A DNA stretch of 64,000 nucleotides from assembly GCA_013433145.1 (NCBI GenBank), contig CM024170.1, positions 1,319,214-1,383,213 on the forward strand. Reading direction: 5' to 3'. Source of the stretch: Ascaris suum. Lineage: Eukaryota > Nematoda > Chromadorea > Rhabditida > Ascarididae. Under the pieces are notes generated by a model. The model saw only the letters and a list, made by a program, of their open reading frames with translations, did no database searches and had not been told where the DNA came from. The position numbers were made by a program, and so were the translations under genes. Positions 51,496-64,000 of this stretch are shown piece after piece (positions within the stretch are counted from its first letter, which is position 1; every line of letters starts with the position of its first letter).

Positions 51496-54400
51496 AGGGG
51501 TGCGCTTCAGCCGAGGTGGTGATGACAGCGGAAGCGAAAGAGTTTATAGAGAGATGGCCATCTTATCATTGTTTAAGTTTAGAGTCAGTTTCTTAACGCG
51601 TATGACGAATCATATCAGCAGTCCAGATAGTGCAGATGCAGAAAGTATGAATAAATTAGGTTGCAGTTTGTTGATTCGGCGTCTAGAAGCGACTAACTTG
51701 CCTACAGTAGAAGGTGTTGGGAAATATGCTTGAAGAAGAGGATATAAACAAGGATCTATTTTCCTCAGTTGTCTCCCTTGCATGCTGGGAGATAGGGAAT
51801 AGGGGATAGAAGAGGGGTAGGAAGATGAAGGTGTGCTTTGAAGTCGGCTTGCTTCTAAAGAGTTCATTTAGTGTAGTCAACAAAATTCGGTGTCCATTCT
51901 TGCTTGTGCGCTTAGAATCATTGCATGCTGCTTATCGTTTCGAAATGTGGCCAAGTTTAATGTCCATTTGAGTCTCTTCTATGTGCTAACCTCGCCTCTT
52001 CTATGTGCTATTCTCGTCACCATACGGACTGTGGTCAACCTTAGCATTGAACTCCTTTCCTTCTGAATTCGCATATGTTGACGTGAGTAAAAAGAGAGAC
52101 GCGATCTTTTGGGCAAAACAGGGAAATACTTTCCATAATTCTTGAAACTAATTTAGTGGGCATTCCACGATAAGAATTTCCTTCTGAATCGCTATTCCGT
52201 TTCATAATCGATGGAGAGGGGTCCTTAAATTTTGAAACCTTTAGGAGATCCTGAAGAAAATCACCGTCCAATTTAGAGATGCTTTAATATTATGATGCAT
52301 TAATGTAATTTCTTTATTTATTATGAACTTATATTCAACATGAGACTTCACTGCTGTAGGTGATTGTTGACATTTTGGGGAATGGCAGTTTCTTGATGAT
52401 GTGCAAGATATTTAAGTGTTCTTCATTGAAGGTGAGATTGCATTTGTTCAATACATTGAAAGACAGGGAAGGCAGCAGTGATCGTTCACAAGATTGAGGT
52501 GCGGTGGATGATGTCAGTGCACTTGGAGGGTATTTCCGGAGTGAACGGTAGTTTGATGCGAGGATTGCTTTCATGGACCGACACGTTGACAAGAATTTCC
52601 TCCTGACGTGTTTTTTCCGGAGTTTTCTTGTTTGCTCTATTTTTAGGTCACTTGCCTAACTTTTTGATCAACCAATATCTTCCATTCCGTTGCTTTAAGG
52701 AAGGGGGGGGGGGGATCTGCTCTACCGAAAAATCGATTTTTTTTCTTCAGGGAAGTTTCCGGCCAGTAGCTATTCATTTCCGTTCAGATTTACACCTTTC
52801 GCTTTTTCTCTTTAATTGCTGAAAATCCTCTTTGGAGCATTTTATGTGCGGTATTATTGAAATAATAATATAAAAAGACCACGCGACTTACATTGGAAAT
52901 TTGTCTATTCAGTTTTTATGGTACTGTTATTAGGATTGAGTAAGTGCTGTTCTCTCTCCTCTCTCGACCTCGGCGTTCTTTTCGTATCTTTACAGAAGTG
53001 CGGCGTAGAGATAGTTGCAGGATGGACTGCGCAATAAGAGCACTAGGAATTTGATATGTTTCTTTTGCGATCGCACTTCTTTCAATAGGAGCACAAGTTT
53101 ATTGCGCGTTCATATTATATCTTTCGCTTCTCTACGTTGACAGATGTATTTGACAATTTCAGTGTTCAATGGGCAGGTGCCACGTTGTTCTCTCACATCC
53201 GTTCATCAATTTCAGCGCTTGACTTTCTCAACGACGGTTTCGTTGTAGGCATATTTATTTGCGTTTCTGTTCGGTTATTTATTCAACAATCAACCTTTTA
53301 ACTCCTGCATTACCTGAAAGTTTTTGTGCTCATCTTTTGTAGCTTTTTTTATTTTCATGGTGTTTCAAAATGAAGTGTCTTAACAGTGAGAAATATCGAG
53401 TGGTGGTTTCATAACTTCATTTTTTATTAGTATTTTGTAAGGTAATTTTGTAAATTCTAAAATGATCTACTGTTCCACTAAAAATATGCTTTTTTTGTCC
53501 TTAACCTTAACGAGAGACGGACAGCTTTGAAGGGGAGACGAGAAATAAAAGGTGGTATATATTAATATTAAAGATGCGATTTGTTGCTTACAGTTAGTTG
53601 TCGACCTTATTGAAGCTTACATCCTGTCTAGCTCATCTCTCGCAGAGGTGCTCCGCCGATAAAGAGAGCTTTGCGTCGGTGGTAAGTGCTATAAAACATC
53701 TCAAGAGTAGTTAGCAAAGATCGATTAGCTCTTTATGATGCTTTTTCATCCGCCACATGTCGTTTAAATCAATCAGTAGATATGAAATGTGTTGGTTGGA
53801 CTTCGATCCCTTGAGCCCAAGGGATCGAAGCTCACCGGGTTTCCGTTTGAAGTTCATTGCTGTACAACCCATTAATGTTCATTTGGAAGTAAATTCTTCA
53901 GTGTTATCCATTTGAAATAAATTTCGTTAATTTTATCGGCCACATTGAAGACTTCAGGATTGTGGAGGTATGCCGAATTGATATTCACTACAAAGTAGAG
54001 GTGACGTCGTTCTGCTTAAACTTGAAGAGAAGAGTATTGGTTGCGGGAAATTGCGGATGTCCGTGTGGCGTGTTTGTTCGATATGTTGAACTTGATATTC
54101 GCGGCATAGGTAAGGCCGAAAACACTGATAGGGAAGTTCGGGAATGGCAGCAGAAACAAAAAAACACATACTAAAGTATAAAAGGCAGCAATAACTCTTT
54201 ACGAAAGGGTGAATACATTGAATGGACGATCGTTGAGAATTTAAGATCAAGTCGGTGGGGAGGCGGGAGTGGGGGGGGGGGGGGGGGGATCGCAGATGAA
54301 GTTTCTTGCACATAATCGTTTTTTTTCTGGCAAAAATCGATAGCATTGACGCCATCGCGGAGTAAAAAAAACCCACTGATAAGACGAAGAGTCGGAGGTT

Positions 54401-55580
54401 GGCACAAACTGCAACAATTACCAGCCGAGTGTTAGTTAGCTCGTCGATTAGTTTGCTCACTCTTCACACTGTGCTTAATTTTGTATATTTCTTTGTTGCT
54501 CATCTTCGACTATGATATTTTCATATATTATTTTCGCTTTGCATACCTTTCCACCTGCTAATTGCTTCTTCCCAAATTATTATTCTTGTCGTAACGTTCT
54601 TTTGAACTTTTCACCTATCTTTGAACGTTAATATTGGAATTGCTGATGTTTTTCACCTGTCATCTGTTGCAACAATCGACTAAATAATATCGATTTGATG
54701 GCCATTTATAGTTTAAACTGGAACAATTTGAATACACCTTCCATAGTGATTTTGAACTTTCAAATGTAGGCAGAAATCGGCAACAATTGCACTTACATTA
54801 TTCAATGGGTTGGCTTATCATAGAACTATTCTCCAAGTTGACTCATTGATTGGTTGTTGTTGTTGTTGTTTTCTGAAAGAGTTTCATTAAAACTTAGATA
54901 ATTTTGCGTCTTTTTTTTCGTTAACTCTTAGTCATAGGTATCTATGAGATGGGGGGAGGGGAAATGTTCACTATCATACGATAAATCAATTTTGAAGTGT
55001 ACTTGCTGAGCAAAATTCATTTAATTTTTTTGTTGGAGAGTATTTGTGAGGACGTTTTCTATCGGAAGTTTCCCTTCATTGTGATCGGTGTTTGCTCGTA
55101 AAAGTGCATTGCTTTTTCCGTCAAGGCCATTCATAGTGGTGTTGTTCGTCCATTGGAAGGTATTCTCTTTAGAATTTGTTTTTTTCGAAAGGCTGAGTGA
55201 GGGACTTTTGAGAACAGGTAGGTAATTAAAGGTGGGCACGACAGGTAGAAATTACTTTTAGGAATAGCGCCTGACTTACTTCTTCTAGAGGTAACTTCAA
55301 CTGCATCCGTTCTAAAGGTTATGTTGATGCACCATGATATTTTCTATGTTTTCGTCCCAACCATGTTCGCTTTTTCTATAGGACTATAATGCTTAGAAAG
55401 AGCGATCCTACAATGATCAACCGGTTAAAAAATGCTACATCTTGGAATAGCATTAACTTCAGTTCAACAGTACTCGCTTTAAGTTCAGGCGAGGCTACTG
55501 ACTGTGTTGACATCGGAATGAGAGTGCCGTTGAACTGCATATCGATCAGATGTGCCAAGGTGTTGTTCGAAAACAAATAG
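51496..55580 (+). CDS. Fragmentary exon candidates of an unrecognised gene
   Basis: Three pieces look coding but cannot be joined with confidence. The first is about 51496-51733, after an ATATAG acceptor (RFSRGGDDSGSERVYREM... to a TGA); a second frame over its first half is also open. The second is 53958-54109, after CTTCAG and ending at a strong GTAAGG donor (RIDIHYKVEVTSFCLNLKR, then a Cys-rich GNCGCPCGVFVRYVELD). The third is 55382-55580, after TTTCTATAG and ending at TAG (SDPTMINRLKNATSWNSINF, later GMRVPLNCISIRC). The last two are plausible neighbours but their phases disagree (one base left, two needed), so an exon between them is missing. The third piece is best read as a terminal exon. 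Products unknown. Confidence 0.35.
53801..53830. repeat. Perfect 12-bp inverted repeat with 6-nt loop
   Basis: CTTCGATCCCTT (53801-53812) and AAGGGATCGAAG (53819-53830) are exact complements around GAGCCC. It lies about 130 bp before the exon at 53958. Confidence 0.9.
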
Positions 55581-57748
55581 AATATTAATTAGACACGCTT
55601 ACCGGTAATTGAATGTCTTTTAAATTTCTAATAGTTTTTTTTTCTTTTCTTCTATCTGTCCATAAAAAACATGGAAATATTTATAAATAAATTTAGGTGC
55701 TTTCTTTCTGAAACACGCACGGGTATATTTTCAGGTACATCACATCATCAAAATTAAATCATATTTGAGAGTTTAATTTCAAAAAGTGATGATGAGTGAA
55801 AAGAATGCGATATAGAATTAAGAAAAAAAAGCAGCAGCTGGATGGAATCAGTCATTAAATATTTGTGCTTTTTTATTTCTCATATAATTGAGTATAACTC
55901 AATTGGTGCCAAACATATTCACTCATCATTTGAACCACAATCAACTTCTCATCCGCTTATGAATCCCATCCAGTCGGTGTTATATCGGTTTTGTTGGGAA
56001 AATTCTTGTAAATTTTGCATTTTCTTTGTCACCTATTGAATTATTTCTGTATTACTATCAATATTATCCTTGAGTATTTAATAGTTGCAAAAGTTAGACG
56101 CATATATTCGATTCATTATTTGCAATTTGCAATTTGTATATCATCTATGCAATTGCAAATAGGCACAAATAATACAAACAGACACTTATAATAGGAAAAA
56201 TGATTTATCATTGATGTCATTTATTGTATATTAGATGATTTGCAGATCTGATCCGGGTATGCGTCATATGTTAGTTAACGTTGTGTTGTTTATTGTACAC
56301 AATGGGTAGATAACATTAAGCTTTATTTGTCATGCTCTTTTCAATTACGAAATCGCCATTAGAATAATGGAACTCACAAAAAAAGCATATATGTAAACAG
56401 GTCGTATGAATGACAAATATCCATGTGGAAGCTGATATATTCAAAAGGCTTCCAATAAAAATATAACCAACGAGATTATAAAAGAGCGAAAAACCTCTGA
56501 GGTGTTACCGTCTCCATCAACATAATCATCGAGTTGAGAGGATGTTAAATGTGTGCTTTTTTTTTGATCTGAAGGGGGATTTGTTGCAATCGAGCCAAGG
56601 TGCAAGATTGAGAAACCGTTCGTTTCGTTGTTATGACGTCTACTTTTGTGTCTCAGCAGATGACAAATGAAATGAAAAGATGCAATAGACAAGGTCACGC
56701 GAAGAACACACTTGTGAATTCTTTCATACAAAAGCGCCCTCTTGAGCCAAAGTAGGAAACGCCACGTTATCACGTTTCATTCTAATATATCATACATTCA
56801 AATAGCAATGAGTTTTTTTTCTTGTAAAGTAGAGATTATAGTTTGCTGGGAGTATGATTGCAGAGAAGTTTACGACGAGGAGAGGGTGATGCGATGACAG
56901 ATTTAAGATGAGAAGTACGTTGTTGAAGATGGGCGCTGATTCGTAACTGAAAAATGCATCTACAAATGAGATAATAATGGTAATATATTCGTTAGATTGG
57001 AGGAGCTAAATGTTTGAAAGTGCGAATTGATTCACAAATGAAATGACTATTCGAAGGAAATGAGGATGCTCTCGTGAGCTCCTATTAAAGACTAAGACGC
57101 CAGTTTTAAAGGGTTTTAATGTATAATTGAGACAGATACTTTTAACGATATGTAAATAGTAAAGAGTATTGAGAAGATGGAATTTGAATGGGGCGTAAAT
57201 TGGCCACCTTTCAAATAGATACGAGTGTTAGGAAAGCAGTACGTTTATCGTCGTAGGTTTATGTAAAACAGTATTTGTTATTGAGAGATTCGAGGACTTT
57301 CTGCGAAGAACAACGAAGTGAAAGGTTGATATGAGATAGAGGAACGTTCAGACAAGGGGAGAAATAGCACAGCAAGAAGAAGGAACAAATTTGCATATTA
57401 CTGGAACATTTTTCTATACGTAAAGATGTCCCACGAAAAGGATAGATTGTCTTCTATGACTTAAAAAAGTGTTTCTTTACGAATCTCCATAGGTTAATAT
57501 TCCAGAATAATGTGCGTCCATATATTAAGAGGAAATAAAATTGACTAATGCTGTGGTGTTATCAGTCATCATGTTATCACTATGCATTCTCGACTCTCAT
57601 TTTATCACTAACGCTTACCGTACATATTTTAAAATATCTCTTTGAATTTGTGCTCTTCAACTAGCTTGCAATCTCATATTATAATTTCTCTACGCGTTTG
57701 CTATGCTTGTTTCTAACTCAATTGCTTGCAGTAGTGAGCAAAGAGCTC

Positions 57749-57874
<126 letters not shown>

Positions 57875-58074
57875 CTTCAACTGCTATTTGCATTTTTAAT
57901 TTTTAGTTAACGCTGCAGTCAGCCATCAAAAGTGATTCTTCGTACATCATGAATATTATTATTTACGTAACGGCATCTTTATATATAAATGTATATTTTA
58001 GTTGTCGTTTGCATATATTTTACATATAGTTTAAATATGAATTATGTAACATACACTTGAAGGTGTCTCATTGA

Positions 58075-58080
58075 ATTCAG
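58075..58080 (+). promoter_or_regulatory. Acceptor site 5 nt before a start codon (possible trans-splice site)
   Basis: AATTCAG ends at 58080 and the ATG is at 58086. Such short spacing is typical of nematode spliced-leader sites, though an ordinary intron with a 5' UTR exon is also possible. Confidence 0.45.
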
Positions 58081-58085
58081 CACTG

Positions 58086-60232
58086 ATGGGAGAAGCGATT
58101 GACAAATTTTTAGCAGAAGTGAACGCTTCATTCAGAAATCTCATTGATCATAGCGGTGTACAGGTGCGTAATTGTTTATTTTTTCCCATTTGTGTTTTAA
58201 TATAAAAGAACAATTTCTATTGTTTCGTTTATATTATCTTCATTCACTGAAAATGTTCTTTTAACGATAAATGTAATATTTATAAACGACCAACAAAATT
58301 TATTAACTGTCAAAATATCCTTCGATCGGTGCCTATTGGGTGCAAATCCAAGAGCCATCACATTACCAAAAGCCTTAATAAACGATTTCATAAATTTAAG
58401 ATTCATGCCTATGTGGCTAATTACAGCGTTTTGTTCGTTACTTCTCAAATGTTGCATTTTAAGTTTCTTTGTTGTTCTAATATTGTTCCGTTAAAGTAAT
58501 CGACATGCTCTATTGCCTTTTCATTACACTAAACTCTATTTATTAGCTTCAAAGTTGTATGAGTAACCAATTATAAAGTAGCGTCTTTCTTATTTTATTG
58601 TTTGAATTCATTACAATAAAAACTCGTAACGTTAATAACGCTCAAACTATGCACTATATATTTCAGCGGTAAATTCTTCAACAATCAATTGAGTTTACGC
58701 AGTAATTTTAGCATTTATGGAATAATAATAGTTTTAATGGTTAACTATGTTGAATAGAATAATATTTCAGGATCAAACTACGCTGTGTAGAGAGTTCCAT
58801 CAGATGTTACTCGCCTTTCTATTGCAACACGATATTGTAAACGCTGAGACATACTGCAGTGACGGTGAAGGTGCCAAACCTCGAAATCAGGTACCACAAA
58901 TTTTCCTCCGATATTCCTCGCAATTTCTTTCCTTTTATATATTTATTAACAACGAATCCATTTCACCTTCTTATAAATTCGATAATATCATATATTTAGA
59001 TGCGCTTTATCGATCGCCAAATTGAATAATATCATCATGGTGAACTCGTCGAATCTAATTTCATTCAATCATAATAAACGAAATAAAGCTAGGAAAACTA
59101 AAGGTAAATGAGGGAACAAATGACAGCAATATGAATGGTTGTCGTGCAGCCTATCCGCGCAACTTTCTTCTATGCTAGCAATATAATTGTCAAGTTATTT
59201 CATAACGAGGCATTTTGAAGGAGTTTCGCAAAGGCGATATTTCAGTCGTTAAAAACTATGGGTAATTGGTCAGAAATTATGAGCAACTAAATGAAGGCAG
59301 TCTAACTGCAATTTTAAGAAAAAATGCAAAATTATTTGCCGATTGCGCTATTCACTCAGCGACTGCTGGATGACGCCATATTAGAAATTCAAGACTCAAT
59401 TAGTAAGGCAACTAGAGGCAGCTCGGCCGGTTGAATATTAATTTAGTATGCAAATAAGTGGACAAACTGCTATACATTGCCACACGTGGACGAAAATTGG
59501 CAATTATAGATTCTTCAATGATATTTTGAAAAGGTGGGGAGTGGCGAATGTTTGAATCAACGACGATGTTTAGCTGTCTTCGCAGAAATAGGATTTCCTC
59601 TTCCTTTTCCTCCATTCAAACTATCCGAATTAGCAAATATGCGATATGTGCTTCACCATCTGTATAATCTACACTGTATACTACCTCTTCGTCGTTTTGT
59701 CCGCCCCGTTACCTGGCTAAGAGATGAAAAAGGCGAAGGAAGTGAGTGGAATTGTTTCTAGATGTAAATCACCAACGAACAGACAAATCTGCAGGCGCAA
59801 AACGAGAATGAACTAATGAAACGTGCGAACGCAGTGATCAAGAGTCTCATTAAAAAACGTCTGGAAAAGGTATTTCACTAAGCGCTTACCGGTTTTCTAA
59901 GTTTTGAAATTTAATATTTTCTTCTCATTTTGGCAGCAACAGCTTCGTTTATACTTAGCCGTATGCTTTAACAGCAGATATTTTTGCTTCCAAATGTTCA
60001 GTGAAGTAGAGATTATTTCCGTTCGCTTCATATTTGCCAGAAAAGTACCACAATTTCATCAACAGCTTTTACTTATCTCTCTCAAAAAAAAGACGAAAAT
60101 GGAGTAAGAATATTGGAAAATCGTGGAGCGCTGAAACATTACTTGAAGAGATTTAAAATATAACGGATTATTTTATTATTTAAGGAGAAGGAAATCGAAT
60201 ATTTGAAAACGAAACTACAAACAATGCTCTAA
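58086..60232 (+). CDS. Small coiled-coil protein, unrecognised, 114 residues
   Basis: Five exons join in phase 0 at every junction: 58086-58163, 58771-58890, 59795-59869, 59937-59960 and 60185-60232 (TAA). The first half is helical and amphipathic (MGEAIDKFLAEVNASF, then LCREFHQMLLAFLLQHDIV). A short acidic linker follows. The second half is a charged coiled coil (NELMKRANAVIKSL, then KKRLEKQQLRLYLAEKEI, ending KLQTML). There is no signal peptide or membrane segment. The size and build suggest a subunit of a larger assembly, but I could not place it in a family. Exon 3 could begin earlier at a weaker AG (59783). A polyadenylation signal lies 22 nt after the stop, and the next gene starts 426 bp later on the same strand. 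Confidence 0.65.
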
Positions 60233-60253
60233 AAAAACATGCGTATGTCGACG

Positions 60254-60259
60254 AATAAA
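60254..60259 (+). terminator. AATAAA polyadenylation signal
   Basis: AATAAA lies 22 nt after the stop codon of the coiled-coil gene; a second AATAAA occurs near 60400. The distance suits a short nematode 3' UTR. Confidence 0.6.
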
Positions 60260-60658
60260 TCACTTTGTTATCTTTGATGAAGCAAATTCACTTCGGCTGA
60301 TCGGATATCTGCGACGGATCAACTATGTGCCTTGCCGATCAACGATATTTCATACGGAGTACATATGTTCTTTAATGTCTTATGTCGATTGTGCTGCTCA
60401 ATAAATGGCTTCTTTGCTGTTTATAATAGGCAACGCTTCTTTCAAATGGCTTCTCTACCAAAAATTTTTCTGAATCAGTAATTGAATGCAGACTGTAACT
60501 GAAATTCGGATGCGAAAGTAGACGAAAAATAGTGACTAGGCGCGGTTAGTTATGCGAAACAATAGTTCAACAGTTCTTTTTTTAAGTGCTTTTCGTGTAA
60601 ATAATTGTGGCACCTAGAGGATTTATTGCGTGGAAACCTCATAAAATACAGATCAGAT

Positions 60659-63600
60659 ATGATGCATGAAATTAGTCAGGAAAAGACAAAATTAGAGCAT
60701 TTCACACCTCGGCAAAAGCATCGGTCAAAAAAGCGAACCGGCTGCACAACATTGATGCAATAAAGCGTACAAAACTTCGTAAGAGTACTATTTACCTAAC
60801 TAGTCATACTATTGCCTCTGCAAACACCATTCGTCCTTGAATGTGCCCATTTTATTGGGAAGTTTCTACCGAGCTGCGCACTATATCGCATCGTGATTAA
60901 TCAGTGCGCTATCTGATACTAGCAAATTATATGCGACGACGTTATAAATAACTGTCGTTTCTATCTAACTCTTTAACGATTGCTTGAACATAGGCAACAC
61001 AACGTCGAACAGGTAGCAAAGCAACGCTGCAAAAATGGCAAGGTGGTTTGGACGTTAAAGGACCAAAGCAATGGAACATCGAAACCTTCGGGGAAAAAGA
61101 AGACAGATGACGTCACTTTGAGCTCGAGCTCCGGAGACCAGTATCCTAAGGTTTTCAAGCCCTAGGTTGAGCTACTCGTCTCCTTCTACTGCAGTTAGTA
61201 ATTAATTTCTCAGTTGTATATCTGCATAAGGGCAACAATACTTGAAATAGTATTTTCCTTCTGTTTTCTTATAACCACTACGCGGCATGAAAGCCAACTT
61301 ATTAGTGCACAATTCGATGACTTATTTGCATTTTTATTGCATATTGTGAATGAAAAATCATTGCAAATTCTATGAGGATTTCAATGCAAATTTATCACTC
61401 GTTTAGTTTTTTTCCTTTTCCAGCCATTTCATTCGGGCGTAATGGAAGTGCCGTTATTGGTCGACGATGAGGTGAAGTTTCGTTTGCACGAAGAGTTTAC
61501 AACAGATCCACGGGTGGAGTCAACACTATATGGAGCGCCACCCACTGCACAACTTGGTATGATTCTGATTTCTTCCCTCAAAAAAAGTGCAGAATTATCT
61601 CAGGCTGGTTTTCTTTCATAGTTAACAATTCCAGACGAAAAAAAATTGAATATTTGTTAGAGAGACGACAAGTATTTGCTGTTGGAATAATATCTGTCAG
61701 CTTACGTTCGTTTATCCGCTTAGATGTATACCGAAATAGCGCTCAGTCCGTTGAGATGTTTTTCGGCAAGCATATTTGCATATTTCAGAAGATTTCAATT
61801 GGGCACTCGTTCATTTAATTCTCCGCCATTTAATTTCTATTTCTACTTGTTTGCAAAGCAGTTCAAAGAAATTTAATACGATAATATCGTTTTCAATAAA
61901 ATCGAATTAATGCATTGCCGATGATATCATTAAAATGCTGGACGGTTGCGTGAAAAAGCAAAAAAAGAAAAAACAAGTTCGAAATCAGCGATAAATAAAG
62001 TTTGTACTGCAAAGTTAAAAATTTATTTCATATTTAGTACACATAACGATAGGAAGTTGTATCATCTCGATGACCTAATAAACAAGCATATTATTGGAAC
62101 TTGATGATCAGGCGTTGTGCTATTAAATCTCGCAAAAACAGGTGACATGTGGCAATGGAGCAATTGAACAACTAAATACGATCTTTTTTTTTGTGGATTT
62201 TCGTTAATGCTAAATTGACTGCCATTGAATATATTTATGCAAAAATTCGTATGCATCCAGCGTGATCCAGGCTATAGCAGCCTTCCTCATCATCGCAATA
62301 ATATACCATACCGGAATTGAGGTCATAGCAAAAAGAAATTGCACGAGATCGACCGATTTTCGATGAATAGGAAGAATGTGCTGAAATGTGGGCGATATGG
62401 ATAACACCTGCGTTCGTTACTTGGTACAATCGGTGATTTTGGGATATGTGATATGATAAGGCACATAATAAAAACAATATTTAGACAGGCGCATTCTGCG
62501 GCTACAAGAGCTTGATATTAGTAGGAGGGAGCCGACATTGCTGAGATGTTGTCCCCTGCAGACAGCGCAAGTTAGAGACCTCAAAGACGTGACACGTAGT
62601 TCGGATCTCTATGCGGTCTACTTCGAGGTTCGATCACCGGTTAGAAGCGCCATCTTATCCACCTTCATTAATCGCATAGTTTGTTGCACAGGTAGATCAA
62701 GCGAGAGATTGACGTGAGCACAGTCGAGTGCACCGTTGCTTCAACCATTCGTCTAGTAGTATACCTATTCTGGATGATTGTCTCGTCTCATCTCTTCGTA
62801 CGTTCAATTGATTGAAAGCGGAAGCGAAACTATTTTCGAAGTCCTATATATTGTAATAATTCTTTTGCTTTTTTCAACGCTATAGCGATCATAGAACGAT
62901 GGTGCGATATGAAACGGAAGTGATGGAAGAGGCAACCTTAGCGGAAATATTAAACCACAATCGAATCCTACAAGTAGGTGCGATAGATGACAACTAACAT
63001 ACGGCACCTTTTGAAGTGGTACTCTACAAAGCCTTCTTAAATGAACAATGATGTTATAATAGTGTTCAGCGTGGGCAGAGAGTAAGCAGCGCGCTCATAC
63101 CTGGATTGGACGTGTTGTCGAGTGCAGCACTCGTTGCATCACACTACTTCATAATGCCTACAAAATAATGCTCGCATATATTTCAGCATTAATGTTCACC
63201 ACAAAAAATCTTTACAAATTTTCACCTCGTTACACCGTATATTGGCAAAACTACATAGTAGTAGCTTCGAATAAAATCCCAGGGTTTATATATTTCTCAA
63301 AAATTTTTCATTTGGGATCATACACGACGTGCGGTCCCTTTGCCAGCCATTCCAGACAAACCAAATGCATCAATACAGATGATGGAAGCGGAACGCAAAC
63401 TTCCGATCTCGATAGAAGTGGATGTATGTGTCACAAGATATATGTTCGCTTCGATCAGCGGTCGCCCCACAAGGGTTCTACTCAAGACTTCACCTCTTTA
63501 TACCGTTCAGTGGCGAGTCATAATGCCTATGAAGATCGTTCAGGTATGAGTTTCCTTTACCTCGATAGCTTTTAAGCTCAAATTACCTGTCTTAGTATAA

Positions 63601-64000
63601 CTCGATTTATTAAATAAGTGATACTGGAAAATTGCTTTCGGAGTACGAGAAAAACAAAAGTTTTGATGAGCAAAGAGTCGCTCAATCACACAATTCACAG
63701 GCTAAAAGGATCACTTGCTTAAGCTCTAAAATTAACCTTTATTGGAACTTAGAAATTTAATCTCATCTGCCAAAGAAAGGAAGTACGTTGGATTTTTTTA
63801 AAGCTTTTCCCAAAAATATTATTCAAGTCGTTAGATGAAATTAAAGGAAGTGCCGATCGTTTCAGAGGAAACAATTGGATGTTGTTCGTGTGGATGCTGA
63901 ATTAATGGTATCACCAACAGAGGCATTATTGGCTGAAAGATGGCGAATGAAGTGGATCACGGTGGTATTACGCATGTCTCATGGTGCACATAATGCCATC
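60659..64000 (+). CDS. Unrecognised multi-exon gene, cut by the right edge
   Basis: Seven exons join with matching phase: 60659-60723, 60994-61150, 61424-61556, 62485-62713, 62886-62973, 63283-63543 and 63866-64000 (open at the window end); about 357 residues are visible. The N-terminus is basic and polar (MMHEISQEKTKLEHFTPRQK, later TSKPSGKKKTDD and a Ser run). Next comes an acidic section with MEVPLLVDDEVKFRLHEEF, then a helix-rich section (RRILRLQELDISRREPTLL). A more beta-like part follows, with VDVCVTRYMFASISG and PLYTVQWRVIMPMKIVQ. The ATG is three bases after GATCAG, so a trans-splice start is possible. The exon at 62485 depends on the acceptor ATATTTAG and the donor GTGAGC, both good. 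The first donor (CATCG before GTCAAA) is weak. I could not assign a family. Confidence 0.6.

Noticed and set aside
53954..54460. 168-codon minus-strand ORF
   Set aside because: It runs antisense across a well-formed + strand exon (53958-54109) and through a poly-G run that creates a Pro stretch. No splice or family support.

Overview
The window looks like nuclear DNA from a nematode, probably one with long introns. The evidence is many short exons (about 50-260 nt) split by introns from about 80 nt to several kb, acceptors close to the nematode TTTCAG/TTTAG consensus, and proteins that align by eye with RBMS/SUP-26, SREBP/SBP-1 and MITD1. Base composition is AT-rich, with many (TA)n, (TTTA)n and unusually long poly-G runs. 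I could not pin down genus or species. No bacterial gene, CRISPR array, rRNA gene or intact mobile element was seen.

Layout. All genes I can support are on the + strand, head to tail. (1) 4-352: last two exons of an unrecognised upstream gene. (2) 2178-10148: an RBMS/SUP-26-type RNA-binding protein with two RRMs in nine exons. (3) 10149-20835: 10.7 kb with no convincing gene, holding small tandem repeats, homopolymer runs and a perfect 16-bp hairpin. (4) 20836-39838: SREBP (SBP-1-like), about 21 exons, with bHLH-zipper, two membrane segments, a lumenal loop with a candidate S1P site, and the regulatory C-terminal domain. (5) 40514-46357: well-phased exon runs of unrecognised genes. (6) 46673-50053: a MITD1-type C-terminal domain, including a GC-AG intron. 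(7) 51496-55580: fragmentary exon candidates. (8) 58086-60232: a small coiled-coil protein. (9) 60659-64000: a longer unrecognised protein that runs off the right edge.

Working together. The recognisable products act in separate processes: post-transcriptional RNA control (SUP-26 type), sterol/lipid transcription control (SREBP) and ESCRT-linked membrane events (MITD1). Nothing indicates that they form a pathway. The last two genes are only about 430 bp apart and each has an AG a few bases before its ATG, which would suit trans-splicing or an operon. Exon boundaries were set by reading-frame phase, splice consensus and, for three genes, family alignment from memory. No search was run.
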